Below are positions 34,150 through 43,039 of a stretch of DNA of 64,000 nt, piece after piece. The notes under the pieces were generated by a model that was not told where the DNA came from, ran no database searches, and saw only the letters and a list, made by a program, of their open reading frames with translations. This stretch comes from Rhodococcus wratislaviensis (GTDB taxonomy: Bacteria > Actinomycetota > Actinomycetes > Mycobacteriales > Mycobacteriaceae). The DNA lies in assembly GCF_900455735.1 (NCBI RefSeq), contig NZ_UAUI01000001.1:62001-126000 (forward strand), read 5' to 3'. Both the position numbers and the translations under genes were made by a program. Within the stretch, counting starts at the first letter, position 1; every line of letters starts with the position of its first letter.

Positions 34150-34593
34150 ATGACCGATATCCATCGCGCCGATGCCCCGCCGGCCCAACGGCCCGGCGCA
34201 GCACACGATCTCGACGAGCTGTCGACTGTCCAACTCGTCGAACGACTCACCGATCAGGTATCGGGACTCGTACGGACCGAGGTGACCCACGCCCTCACCG
34301 AAGTGAAAGACAGGGGAACGCGCTTCGGGATCGGAGCAGGCGTCTCCGGAGCGGGCGTGCTGCTCATGCTGTACGGATTCGGGGCCCTCGTCGCCACTGC
34401 AATTCTGGGACTGGCGACGGCACTGGATCCGTGGCTGGCCGCACTGATCGTGGCCGCCGTGCTGATCGCCGTGGGCAGTGTCGTGGCGGCGGCCGGAGCC
34501 CGCCGCGCCAAGAACGCGCTGCCCCCCGTACCCGAGCGGACGGCGAACAGTGTTCGCGCCGACGTCGACACCGTCAAGGAAGGGCTTCGATGA
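34150..34593 (+). CDS. Phage-holin-family (Actino-type) membrane protein
   Basis: 147 residues. A soluble N-terminal part with LSTVQLVERLTDQVSGLVRT precedes two strong helices (about 62-85 and 92-118), the PF07332-type layout. Despite the name these are chromosomal actinobacterial proteins, usually next to DUF3618, as here. Probably an envelope stress protein. The ATG has GAAGGAGC upstream. First gene of a SigF-type operon. Confidence 0.82.
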   Translation: MTDIHRADAPPAQRPGAAHDLDELSTVQLVERLTDQVSGLVRTEVTHALTEVKDRGTRFGIGAGVSGAGVLLMLYGFGALVATAILGLATALDPWLAALIVAAVLIAVGSVVAAAGARRAKNALPPVPERTANSVRADVDTVKEGLR

Positions 34594-34832
34594 CCGAGCC
34601 ACAGCCACAGCCACAGCCGGAACCTTCCGTCGCCGAACAGCGTGCCGCACTCGCATCCACGGTGGATGCGCTGCAGCGCAAAGTCGACGTACCCGCACGC
34701 GCTAAAGCCGGCGCGCGCCACGAACTCGACAAGGTCCGGCAGCAACCCCGCGGTGCCGTGGCCGCCGGACTCGTCTCCGCATTCGTCGCCGCCTACTTCG
34801 TCGTGCGACAACGTCGTCGGCGCAGCCACTGA
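34590..34832 (+). CDS. DUF3618 protein
   Basis: 80 residues. EQRAALASTVDALQRKVDVP is the DUF3618 helix, followed by one membrane segment (VAAGLVSAFVAAYFVV) and a basic end. The start carries a QPQPQPEP repeat. The ATG overlaps the holin-like stop (ATGA). The pair is conserved in actinobacteria; function unknown. Confidence 0.82.
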   Translation: MTEPQPQPQPEPSVAEQRAALASTVDALQRKVDVPARAKAGARHELDKVRQQPRGAVAAGLVSAFVAAYFVVRQRRRRSH

Positions 34833-34846
34833 AGGAGAGACCGATC

Positions 34847-34999
34847 ATGACCAAAGACACTCACGGAGACGCCGACGAGCCCAAAGGTGGCCGTCCCGGT
34901 CCCACCGATCACGGCAAGGACGGCGGCATGGCCACGAGAGAGAACGCACCCGAGTTGGCGGAGGACTCCGCCGAGACCGAGACCGAGACCGAGAGATGA
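34847..34999 (+). CDS. Small acidic hydrophilic protein (50 residues)
   Basis: 50 residues with no hydrophobic stretch; Gly/Asp/Lys-rich first half, acidic TETETE repeat at the end. A strong GAAGGAGAG site precedes the ATG by six bases, and it sits in frame order within the operon, so it is likely expressed. The Glu-Thr repeat suggests a disordered stress protein. Confidence 0.6.
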   Translation: MTKDTHGDADEPKGGRPGPTDHGKDGGMATRENAPELAEDSAETETETER

Positions 35000-35033
35000 C
35001 ACTCGGATCACCGCTCGAGCACAGGAGTATGCA

Positions 35034-35357
35034 GTGACGTATCAGCCGGACAATGGCCCCAGCCGCGAGTTGGACTCCGAGCACCACCCGCAGGACGACG
35101 CCCACACCATGCGCAATCACGCCGGTGAGGCGATCACCGACAGCCGGAACTGGCCGGGATACATCCTGATCGCCGCCGGAATCGCCGTGCTTGGATTGAC
35201 GCTGGTCGCGGCCGGCTACGGATTCGAAGGCTGGGCGCTGATCGGTGGTATCGCCTGCGTCCTGTGCCTCGCCCTCGGCACAGCTCTCGTGCTCCTCGAA
35301 CGGCGGCGCGTCAAGGCCCTCGAAGGCAAGGAACTGACCGATCAGGAAGGGCATTGA
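35034..35357 (+). CDS. UsfY-like stress membrane protein
   Basis: 107 residues. HTMRNHAGEAITDSRNWPGY then ILIAAGIAVLGLTLVAAGY and a second helix end with LERRRVKALEG, resembling mycobacterial UsfY. In mycobacteria usfY lies beside rsbW-sigF; here it sits about 4 kb away in a separate SigF-type operon. The GTG start has AGGAG seven bases upstream. The assignment rests on pattern recognition only. Confidence 0.6.
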   Translation: MTYQPDNGPSRELDSEHHPQDDAHTMRNHAGEAITDSRNWPGYILIAAGIAVLGLTLVAAGYGFEGWALIGGIACVLCLALGTALVLLERRRVKALEGKELTDQEGH

Positions 35358-35935
35358 CGGATCCGAAGGTGGACCTCCACCACTACCTCCAAGCCGCCCG
35401 CGACGCTCTGCTGTGGAAGCTTGACGGGCTGTCCGAATACGACATCCGTCGACCGATGACTCCGACGGGGACGAACCTGCTGGGGCTGGTCAAACATCTG
35501 ACGGGCGTCGAGATCGGCTACTTCGGAGCGACCTTCGGCCGATCCGTCGAATTCCCGCCGTGGGTGACCGACGACGCCGAAGACAACGTGGACATGTGGG
35601 CGACCGCCGACGAGTCACGCGAGTACATCGTCGGGCAGTACCGCACAGCGTGGGCGCACGCGGACGACACCATCCGGGCGCTGCCGCTCGACGCGCCCGG
35701 CCGGGTACCGCACTGGCCCGGTGACCGCCGCGACGTCACCCTGCACCGGATTCTCGTGCACGTGCTCGCCGAAACCCATCGGCACGCGGGGCACGCGGAC
35801 ATCGTCCGCGAACTCGTGGACGGGGCCGTCGGACTGCGGGCCGACAACACCAACTTGCCCGCAGAAGACCGGACGTGGTGGGAGAGCTACCGGACCCGCC
35901 TCGAGCGTGCGGCACGCGAAGCCGACCAGGGCTGA
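35354..35935 (+). CDS. DinB/DUF664-family protein
   Basis: 193 residues, four-helix DinB fold. Candidate metal ligands are His in GLVKHLTGVEIGYF (about 38) and the pair in HVLAETHRHAGHAD (about 139). Members of this group are mycothiol-dependent transferases or unknown. The TTG start overlaps the UsfY-like stop (TTGA); a GTG five codons later is an alternative. Last gene of the operon, ending seven bases from the convergent cutinase. Confidence 0.8.
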   Translation: MTDPKVDLHHYLQAARDALLWKLDGLSEYDIRRPMTPTGTNLLGLVKHLTGVEIGYFGATFGRSVEFPPWVTDDAEDNVDMWATADESREYIVGQYRTAWAHADDTIRALPLDAPGRVPHWPGDRRDVTLHRILVHVLAETHRHAGHADIVRELVDGAVGLRADNTNLPAEDRTWWESYRTRLERAAREADQG

Positions 35936-35942
35936 TCGGGCG

Positions 35943-37658
35943 TCACCCGGCCGCGGGCTGAGGCGTCGTCGTGGTGACGACCGGCGTGGTGGTCGTCGGC
36001 GACTCCGATTCCGTGGTTGCAGAGGGTTCCGCCGCGGTGGTGGTCACCACCGATGCTTCCGAGACGGCCTGCGGCGCCGACGGCAGGGTCGTGGGTTCCG
36101 CCGCCACCTCCACAGCTGTCGTGGGCTCCGGTGAAGAGGTAGTCGTCGCGACCGTCGTCGTGGGTGCCGGCGAACTTGTCGTGGTCGCACTGACCGTGTT
36201 GCCCGCCAGTTGAGCCTTCTTCGCGCTGTCCGTGGTGGTGGGAGCGACCTGAGTCGCTTCCGTTTCCGTCGTCGAGGCGGCGGCGAGCTTCGCGGTCGAC
36301 GGTTCCGCTGCGGCCGCGCGCGCCTCGCCCTTCTCCGCTTCCTGCGCCAGGTGCGTCAACCAGGCCGCAGCGTACTGGGCGGAGGTCAGCGGTTTTCCGC
36401 TGCCGGCGTTCGCATCACGCCAGTAGTCGAAGTGATTGCCGGTCCCCTCCCCCAGCGTCTGCTGATACGGGTCGCTCATCGCCACCTGGATCGTGTTCTG
36501 GTTGTCCGCGATGAACCCGATGATCTCGTTCCGCACCTTCGCGGGCAGATAGACCAGGTCGACCGCCTGATTCGACGAGATCGGACCAGCTGACGTGTCA
36601 GACTGCGCCGCAACGGCATCGGGCTTGTACGCCGGATCCGACACCTTGACCAGAACGTCGAGGAACGTCTCATCGGACTGCATCCAATTGTCTTGCGACT
36701 GGATGTCCGCGAATGCGGCGAGGGCGATCTGCCCGAGCACCACCGCGAGATCCTGTCCCGTCGCAGGGGTCAGTCCATCCTTCTGCAGCGAGTCGACGTT
36801 CAACTGCCGTCCCACGTTGATCGCGAGCTGCAGTAGCGCAATGTTCTCGGGTGCGGAGCAGGTCAGGTCGCCTTCCGAGCAGAACGAGGCCACCTTCCCG
36901 TCCAGTGCGCCGAAGCTGCCCGACGTGCCGGGCAATGCTCCCCGCCCGGACGTGCCCGACTGCGCCGACTGGTAGGCAAGGTCGAAGCCGTCGGGATTGC
37001 GGAATTCGTTCTCGGCGCCCGGAAATGGTCCTCCCCCGAGGTTGCGGCCGGCATCCGCCAGGATGACGACGCCGACCACGGACGCGGGATCGAGAATCTC
37101 GTACGCGCCGTCCTGGCCGTCCTGGTTTCCGACCTCCATCGCAACCCGCCGCGCCACGTCGGCGCCCTCGCTGTAGCCGACGATCGAGAACTTCGTGTCC
37201 GGGCACGACGCGTGAATCGAACGCATGACGGTTTCGGTGTTGTCGACTCCGGCATTCACGGCGTCCTCGTACGAATTCATGTTGGCCGGATACTCGATGT
37301 AGACCGCGGCATAGGACCCTCCGCCGACGGATTGCTGCGGCGCATTCACCACCTCGTCGATCCAGGGACTGCTGTAGTCGCTGGAGTACGACGCGGGAAG
37401 CCGCGTGCCGTCGGGCGCCACGAGCATCCGGGTTCCCTCGCGTGGGGTGTCACCGCGGCCTGCGACGGCGATGCTGACCATGTCGTAGCACGCATCCGAT
37501 GCGGCCGCCGTCAACGCTGTCGCCGTCGTGGCCGGTGAACCCGGGTTAGACCACGGTGTAACCAGTAGCGCCGCCAGTCCCAGCGCGCCGGGCGCGACCA
37601 GACTGCCTACAACCCTTCGTCGATGCGCGACCTTGCGTGCTGAAACGCGACGTTCCAT
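35943..37658 (-). CDS. Secreted cutinase-family serine hydrolase with Thr/Pro-rich tail
   Basis: 571 residues. A signal peptide (helix about 18-36) precedes a cutinase/PE-PPE-like alpha/beta-hydrolase domain with the nucleophile elbow VGYSEGAD (about 158-165). About 140 C-terminal residues (from ~430) are Ala/Thr/Ser/Pro-rich with TTTTPVVTTTTPQP near the end, likely a cell-wall-spanning or glycosylated stalk. It probably hydrolyses esters outside the cell. A near-palindrome lies 45 bases upstream of the ATG. Confidence 0.85.
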   Translation of the reverse strand: MERRVSARKVAHRRRVVGSLVAPGALGLAALLVTPWSNPGSPATTATALTAAASDACYDMVSIAVAGRGDTPREGTRMLVAPDGTRLPASYSSDYSSPWIDEVVNAPQQSVGGGSYAAVYIEYPANMNSYEDAVNAGVDNTETVMRSIHASCPDTKFSIVGYSEGADVARRVAMEVGNQDGQDGAYEILDPASVVGVVILADAGRNLGGGPFPGAENEFRNPDGFDLAYQSAQSGTSGRGALPGTSGSFGALDGKVASFCSEGDLTCSAPENIALLQLAINVGRQLNVDSLQKDGLTPATGQDLAVVLGQIALAAFADIQSQDNWMQSDETFLDVLVKVSDPAYKPDAVAAQSDTSAGPISSNQAVDLVYLPAKVRNEIIGFIADNQNTIQVAMSDPYQQTLGEGTGNHFDYWRDANAGSGKPLTSAQYAAAWLTHLAQEAEKGEARAAAAEPSTAKLAAASTTETEATQVAPTTTDSAKKAQLAGNTVSATTTSSPAPTTTVATTTSSPEPTTAVEVAAEPTTLPSAPQAVSEASVVTTTAAEPSATTESESPTTTTPVVTTTTPQPAAG

Positions 37659-37703
37659 GGTCTACCCCATCCGCTCGTAGCCCGTGTCGAACACCCGAGT
37701 AGG

Positions 37704-37719
37704 TGTCAACGCGTTAACA
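37704..37719. promoter_or_regulatory. Near-palindromic operator candidate upstream of cutinase
   Basis: TGTCAACG-CGTTAACA has seven of eight matching pairs and lies 45 bases upstream of the cutinase ATG. No regulator gene is adjacent. Confidence 0.3.
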
Positions 37720-37772
37720 GACAAGTCGCACATTGCAGCAACGGTGTTACACCTCCGCCTCGGCAGACACCG

Positions 37773-38823
37773 TCAGGAGGCACGCAATTGTGCGATCAGA
37801 ACGCTCTCGACCTCCGACTCCCGTGCCGGGGCCGGTAGCGGTGGCGTCGCCGATCGGTAATGGTGGCCCGTCGGGGTGCCGAGATCGAGGAGATGGGTGC
37901 CGCCGTGGTTGTGTACCGGGCGGGCGGTCCAGCCGTCGCCTTCCTTCGCGTAGTTGCAGGCCTCGCACAGCCCGGACCCGTTGTGCACACTGGTTGTCCC
38001 CCGCTTCCGGCGTGAGCGGATGTGGTCATGATGGCGGATCGGCGCATCGCACCACGGAGATCTACACGTCTGATCCCGCAGATCGATCAGTGTCGCGAGA
38101 CTTTTCGGGAATGTGCGCGACTGCGATTCCATCGCAGTCAGGGCTCCCGACCGAGGGCAGGCGTAAACCCTTCGTAGGGTGGCCTCGGCATCCGACCCCA
38201 CCGCGTCCGCTACCAGTCGCCGCACGATCCCCGCCGGCACCGGTCCGAACCCCTGCAGCTGCGCGGCCTCGTGCCCACCGGCCAGGAGTGTCTCGTCCGA
38301 GAGCACGAGGTTCATCGCCACGGGCACACCCGACGCCACTGATACTCCGGTGCCGCGCTCGAACAACAGGTCCACCATCAACTGATTGCGGGTGCGGCCA
38401 CCACTGTTGCCGGTGGCGATCAGGCTGTCCGCATCCCGGCCGAGCGTGTCCTGCAGGCACACCGCCTGCTCGACCGGCATCAGCACACTCAGATACGCCA
38501 TCGAATCCGGCGCCGGGCGCGTCGTCACCCCACGCTCCGACACCGCCCTACGATGCCGCCGCATCACGGACGCGGCGTCGAGTTCCACCGCCAACGCTGT
38601 CGCCTGCGCGAGACCGAGATGCCGCCCGCCGCGGTTCGGGGATTCCCTGCGCGCCAACGCAATCTGCGACGCAATCCCGCGGCCTCACTCGGATCGCGGC
38701 AACCCCGAGCCCTCCGATCCGCACGATACTCGCCGCATTCCCGTCGGCGGAAACCTCTCGCAGCCGTGCCGCGAACACACGCAACTCGGCCAGATCCGCC
38801 GCAACAACCTCCCCCAAGGTCAT
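37773..38823 (-). pseudogene. DUF222/HNH (13E12-type) protein with multiple deletions
   Basis: The C-terminal ~290 codons encode the DUF222 core and HNH site (CRSPWCDAPIRHHDH, then NGSGLCEACNYAKEGDGW), and the first ~45 codons from the ATG at 38823 encode a normal family N-terminus (VAADLAELRVFAARLREV). Between them the frame changes near 38690, with a stop (TGA) in the second frame, and about 70 residues are missing after RESPNRGGRHLGLA. I infer an out-of-frame and an in-frame deletion. A truncated product from TTG at 38657 remains possible. Confidence 0.7.
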
Positions 38824-39006
38824 TCGAATATAAGTTCGAGTGTAGCCATTGCCGCAACCGTGGCAATACCCGAACAGAAGACCCACATTCGATGCCGGCG
38901 ACCCTCGGCTCACCAGCGGTCGTTACCGTTCTGGCAGAATTGATCGGACGTCGCGAGATTTGCGACGCCGGTTCACGCCGCGTTGGTGCACCTCGGGAGG
39001 CGAATG

Positions 39007-39732
39007 ATGCCGAATGATCCTTCGGAGACGACGCGTACCGGAGGCGACGGACCCAGTGCCGTCTTCGCGAAGCTGGCCGAGATGGTCTACAACGGCGACG
39101 ACTTCGCTCAGGTCTACCAGGCCATCTGTGATGCTGCCGCCACCCTGGTCCCCGGGTGTGCCCACGCCAGCCTCATGCTCAAGGAAAACGATCGGCACGT
39201 CACCGTGGCCGCGAGCGACGACATCGCAGCCCAGGTCGACTCGCTCGAACGAGCCGAGCAGGAAGGGCCCTGCCTCGATGCGATCGAGAACGACGCACCG
39301 CAGGTCGAGACCGAGCTCGCCCATTCGACACAGTGGCCACGCCTTGCCCGTCGGGCTATTGCCGAAACCCCGGTCCGGGGCGCTGCCGGCTTCCGGCTCA
39401 TGATCCGCGGACGCAAGGTCGGCGCACTCAATCTGTTCTCGGACAACCCCGGAGAATTCACCGACAAATCGATCGATCAGGCAATTCTGATCACGGCGTT
39501 CGCGGCGGTGACGCTGACAGCGCTCCACGAACATCAGGAAGCCCAGACGCTGCGCGAGGGCTTGGCCAGCAACCGCGAGATCGGAAAAGCGATCGGACTG
39601 TTGATGGCGTTCCACGACATCTCCGAAGGTAGGGCCTTCGATCTGCTGCGCAAGACGTCGCAGGACATGAACATCAAACTCACTGGTGTCGCACGCGAAG
39701 TCATCGCGCATCACAATTCGAAATTCGACTGA
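39007..39732 (+). CDS. GAF-ANTAR domain protein
   Basis: 241 residues. A GAF domain (about 20-165) is followed by an ANTAR domain (about 178-235, REGLASNREIGKAIGLLMAF, then GRAFDLLRKTSQDMNIKL). It should bind hairpin RNA leaders and relieve termination. GGGAGG lies seven bases before this ATG; another ATG sits one codon earlier. CGTCGC-N7-GCGACG (38949-38967) lies upstream. It is the second GAF-ANTAR protein in the window. Target RNAs not found. Confidence 0.85.
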   Translation: MPNDPSETTRTGGDGPSAVFAKLAEMVYNGDDFAQVYQAICDAAATLVPGCAHASLMLKENDRHVTVAASDDIAAQVDSLERAEQEGPCLDAIENDAPQVETELAHSTQWPRLARRAIAETPVRGAAGFRLMIRGRKVGALNLFSDNPGEFTDKSIDQAILITAFAAVTLTALHEHQEAQTLREGLASNREIGKAIGLLMAFHDISEGRAFDLLRKTSQDMNIKLTGVAREVIAHHNSKFD

Positions 39733-39988
39733 CGCGACACGGCGCACGGGCAGGACCTCATCCGCGCCTGACTACGTTCGATCGGCGGTGGCAATCGGTT
39801 GATGCCCATCTGGTGTAGACGTAATGTTGATCGCGCGTGGTTGAGAACACAGCCGCAGATTGTCCGAAGGCCGCAGCAGTGCGCGGTGGGCAAATATTGT
39901 GTGCACTCCCACTGCGGCCTTGGTGCCGCTGCGTTCCTTTCCACCCGCAGCGCGCGGACACTCACAGATTGCACGCGATCGGAGGGTC

Positions 39989-40432
39989 ATGAAACCATCA
40001 CGCACGTCGTTCCACGTCACTCCCCTCACCGCACGGCCGACCGGGCACCGCACGCAGGACACGCTCGACCGTGGACTGCGGGTGGCCGTCGAATTCGCGC
40101 CGGACGCCGACGCCACTGTGGGACGAATCTCCGGAGACATCGATGTGCTCGCCGCCCCTTCCTTCGCGCTGGCCCTCGCGCACCTGACCGACGGGGGCTC
40201 CTCCTCACGCATCATCGTCGACATGACTGCTGTCGACTTCGTGGGAACCTCTGGATTGTCGATACTGTCCGAGTTTGCGGAATCTGCTAGGCGGCAACAC
40301 ATTACATGGGTTCTGGCGGGTAATCGAGCGGTGCTCCGGCCTGTCGAGGCTATCGGACTCGACGCGGTGATCCCCACGTGCCTCACGGTTCGCGACGCCT
40401 TCGACAGGGTGGGGAAAATCGCGCACAGCTGA
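39989..40432 (+). CDS. STAS-domain anti-sigma factor antagonist
   Basis: 147 residues; STAS domain about 35-140. [20 protein letters not shown] and the phosphorylation loop DFVGTSGLSIL (Thr87/Ser88) are intact, unlike the STAS protein beside otsA. It is a candidate RsbV-type partner of the RsbW-like kinase, freeing SigF when unphosphorylated. GGAGGG precedes the ATG. No kinase or phosphatase is adjacent. Confidence 0.83.
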   Translation: MKPSRTSFHVTPLTARPTGHRTQDTLDRGLRVAVEFAPDADATVGRISGDIDVLAAPSFALALAHLTDGGSSSRIIVDMTAVDFVGTSGLSILSEFAESARRQHITWVLAGNRAVLRPVEAIGLDAVIPTCLTVRDAFDRVGKIAHS

Positions 40433-40716
40433 TCGGCATCGGCATGACCGGGAAGCGGCCGAATCGGGGGCATCCGAAGCAGACGTCGGGGACACCGCGC
40501 GTGCGCTTCTCGCCAAGGCCGGTCCAACATACGCGGCCGAGTCGCACGTGACCTTGAAGGACACCCCCGACGCGCCTTTTCCAACTGCTGATGATGTCAC
40601 TGCTGCTGAGCGCGCGGATCGAGTCCACGACGAGTACGGCGGTGACCTGCGCCGACTTGCCCGCCTGCGAGTTCGACGGGATCGGCCCGGTGGGCGCCGA
40701 CATCTTTCGCCGGAAA

Positions 40717-40866
40717 CTACTCCGCTCGGACTGCCTTCGACTCGCGCTCGTCGTCCTCGCGGAACATTGCTTCGATGCGATTCTTGATCTCGACCGTGCT
40801 CATTGCGCCACGGGAAGGGGCGAAGCCGCGAGTGCGAGCAGAGGTGGACGTGGTGAAGGTGTTCAT
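40717..40866 (-). CDS. Possible small charged protein (49 residues)
   Basis: The frame runs from ATG at 40866 with a Ser/Thr/Arg-rich start (MNTFTTSTSARTRGFAPSRG), then a charged helix MSTVEIKNRIEAMFREDDER and ESKAVRAE. The second Met (40803) may be the real start. No good ribosome site is visible. It could be a stress microprotein in the gene-poor stretch, or chance. Confidence 0.35.
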   Translation of the reverse strand: MNTFTTSTSARTRGFAPSRGAMSTVEIKNRIEAMFREDDERESKAVRAE

Positions 40867-40938
40867 TGGAGTGCTTTCTGTCTTCTTCGCCGGCTTGTGC
40901 CGCGTGGTGGTCGAAGGGTGCGTCCGCGATGCGGACGG

Positions 40939-41160
40939 TCAGATCAGGAGCGCGGCGAGTGCTACGGCGGCGAGCACTGACACGGATGTGGCCACCGCGA
41001 CGAGGACGGATCCCGTCACGACAACGGCAGGTGCGGTCGCGGTTGCAGCCGAGACAGAGGCGATGTACACGGTCGGACGCAAAGTGTGGCGACGCGGCTC
41101 CTCGGCGGAGGGCGGCGACATCGTGCACTGATCGTCCTGGTGCACCGTGGTGCGGGTCAT
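40939..41160 (-). CDS. Small membrane protein, unknown
   Basis: 73 residues. A polar N-terminal half (MTRTTVHQDDQCTMSPPSAE) precedes two hydrophobic stretches, YIASVSAATATAPAVVVTGS and VLVAVATSVSVLAAVALAAL. GGGGAACG lies upstream of the ATG with rather long spacing. No family recognised; the regular hydrophobic end argues for a real membrane protein. Confidence 0.4.
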   Translation of the reverse strand: MTRTTVHQDDQCTMSPPSAEEPRRHTLRPTVYIASVSAATATAPAVVVTGSVLVAVATSVSVLAAVALAALLI

Positions 41161-41977
41161 GTGTTGGCGTTCCCCGGGTCGAAGCCGAGTGACCTGAGTC
41201 ACAAACTTACGAGTATGTTGTACATCACAACGCGCCCTCGCGCCAGTTGGTGCCATCCCCCACGTGCAGGCGCTCTCTGCGACGGTCGTCCGTTCGCCAT
41301 ACCGTGACCGCAGCACGGCTCGACACTCCGTTGCGCAGTCGAGAGGCGAGCGCCAGACATCATCGGCTCCCCGACCGGTGTCTATATGCGGAATTTCGAG
41401 GTGAGTAGTCCTGATGGTGAACGTCGTGTGGAGGTGATGTTCATTGGCGGGTGCATACGTAAGGACCAATATTCGGTAAATAGTGTGGTTCCGTCACGGG
41501 CCGATTCAAATCGCCGAGCGCGACGAATCCGGGGCGCGTGATCGGCTGCTGGGGCGATTCTTGATCGTTCGCGGTCGGCCACCTACTCGGTTGAATCTCG
41601 GGCGAATGCTCCACTCCCCTTCGACCGCTTGGCCGGCCCAGCGGCGCCCTCTCCCCCACCACCCCGACGCCTGACTGAGGCTCGGCGTCCGGGCTACTCG
41701 GACCGTGTGGAATGCGGTCGAGAGGTGCTGCCGAGTGGCCCCACTCCCCCGGGCCGGCGCGGTGACCCACCGCGGATCCGGATAATCATGGCGTTCCGTC
41801 CGGGTCCGAGTCACTTCATGAGGTCGGGCATCCACATGCTGATGCGGCGTTGCCGCATCAGCATGTGGAAAGTGCACACGGTGGGGACACCACGAACTGC
41901 TCACCGCGTCCTCCCCCGACAAGCGCGCCCTGCCTCCGAACCCACCACTCCCCCGAGGAACGCAACTACACGCCGCT
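41161..41977. other. Gene-poor region upstream of corA 3' end
   Basis: 817 bases without a convincing gene. GC content drops around 41380-41500. A 51-codon frame at 41386-41541 (MRNFEVSSPDGERRVEVMFI...) lacks a ribosome site. The main feature is the 18-base-pair hairpin at 41831-41869. The stretch may contain decayed genes or a small RNA. Confidence 0.5.
41831..41869. repeat. Perfect 18-bp hairpin
   Basis: Left arm TCCACATGCTGATGCGGC, loop GTT, right arm the exact complement. It lies about 110 bases beyond the corA stop and 800 bases from the next upstream gene on the other side. Without a T-run it could be a terminator, a protein-binding palindrome or the core of a small structured RNA. Confidence 0.75.
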
Positions 41978-43000
41978 TCAGAACCAGCCTTTGCGCTTAG
42001 CCCAGACGAGCAGTGCCCCGGACATGGCGAGCATCACGAGCACGATCGCGGCGACCGAGAGCCATTGTGTCCGTTCGTTCACGATCACATTCATGCCGAT
42101 AATCGAAGACAAGGCCGTGATCGGCAACGTGACGGCCGCGATCACGGCGAGTCGCTCGGCAGCGATGGTCATCTTGGTGTTCGTCCGTGCCTGGTAGAAC
42201 TCGATCGTGCCCTGGAGGTAGTCCTTCTGGCCCTTGGCCATCACGTTCAGATGCTGGAACTGATCGACCGCGTCGAGCAGGAGATCCTGCCCCTTCCCGG
42301 TGCCGAACGCCTCAATGGTGACCATCCGGCCGTAGACCTCTCGGCTCAACGCGGCCATCGTGCCGACCGTGAGCAGACCGTGTCGGACCCGGAACATCTC
42401 GTCGAGAAAGGTTTCCGGGTTACCGAGATGCCCGCCGGTGACCTGTTGTTCGAGCTTCCACACGTCCTTGGTCAGTTCGGCGGTGTACGCCCGCATCCGC
42501 GCCGTCAACGCGGCGAGAACCGCAAACGACAACTCGAACGCGGTGGCAGGATGCAACCTCCCCGACTCCAGCCGGCCCAGCACCGCATTCACCTCGACCA
42601 TTGCAGTCGAGGGATCGATCGCCGGATTCACCGGGCCGTGCACCGTCACCAGGTACCGAGCGCCGATGAACTGGTCGAGTTCGACGTAGTGCACGTGCCC
42701 GTGTGCTCCCGACTGCGGCGCGTGCAGAACCACGAAGAAGTGGTCCACATATCTGTGCACCTTCGGCACCTGATTGCGGTTCATCGAATCCCGCACGGCG
42801 AGAGGATGAAATCCGAAAACCGTGGTCAATGCGTCGTTCGCCTCGTCGTCCCAGGTCGGTACATCCACCCAGACCAATCCGTCGGGCCGGTCCAGCAACT
42901 CCCTCAGTTCCGTCACCGCGCACGAACGCACACCGTCACCGGAGATGAAGCGGACGTCCATATCGGCCTCCTCGCCACGACGGACCGTCACCTCTGTCAT
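41978..43000 (-). CDS. CorA-family divalent metal transporter
   Basis: 340 residues. A long cytoplasmic funnel domain precedes two C-terminal helices (about 283-305 and 313-335); the first ends in the signature GMN (IIGMNVIVNE, about 302). CorA pentamers move Mg2+, Co2+ or Ni2+; the post-GMN loop VIVNE differs from the MPELP of Mg2+ members, so the metal is open. Start at the ATG with MTEVTVRRGEEADMDV; divergent from the NYN-type gene 40 bases away. Confidence 0.88.
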   Translation of the reverse strand: MTEVTVRRGEEADMDVRFISGDGVRSCAVTELRELLDRPDGLVWVDVPTWDDEANDALTTVFGFHPLAVRDSMNRNQVPKVHRYVDHFFVVLHAPQSGAHGHVHYVELDQFIGARYLVTVHGPVNPAIDPSTAMVEVNAVLGRLESGRLHPATAFELSFAVLAALTARMRAYTAELTKDVWKLEQQVTGGHLGNPETFLDEMFRVRHGLLTVGTMAALSREVYGRMVTIEAFGTGKGQDLLLDAVDQFQHLNVMAKGQKDYLQGTIEFYQARTNTKMTIAAERLAVIAAVTLPITALSSIIGMNVIVNERTQWLSVAAIVLVMLAMSGALLVWAKRKGWF

Positions 43001-43039
43001 AGCACCCACACCCGGATGCGAGGAGAGGAGACTGAGTGC

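Noticed and set aside
34150..34593. Holin-family gene as sign of a prophage
   Set aside because: No integrase, portal, tail or lysin genes nearby; this holin family is a common chromosomal actinobacterial protein.
41386..41541. 51-codon frame MRNFEVSSPDGERRVEVMFI... as a gene
   Set aside because: No ribosome site, low-GC pocket and no recognisable domain; left as a note within the intergenic region.
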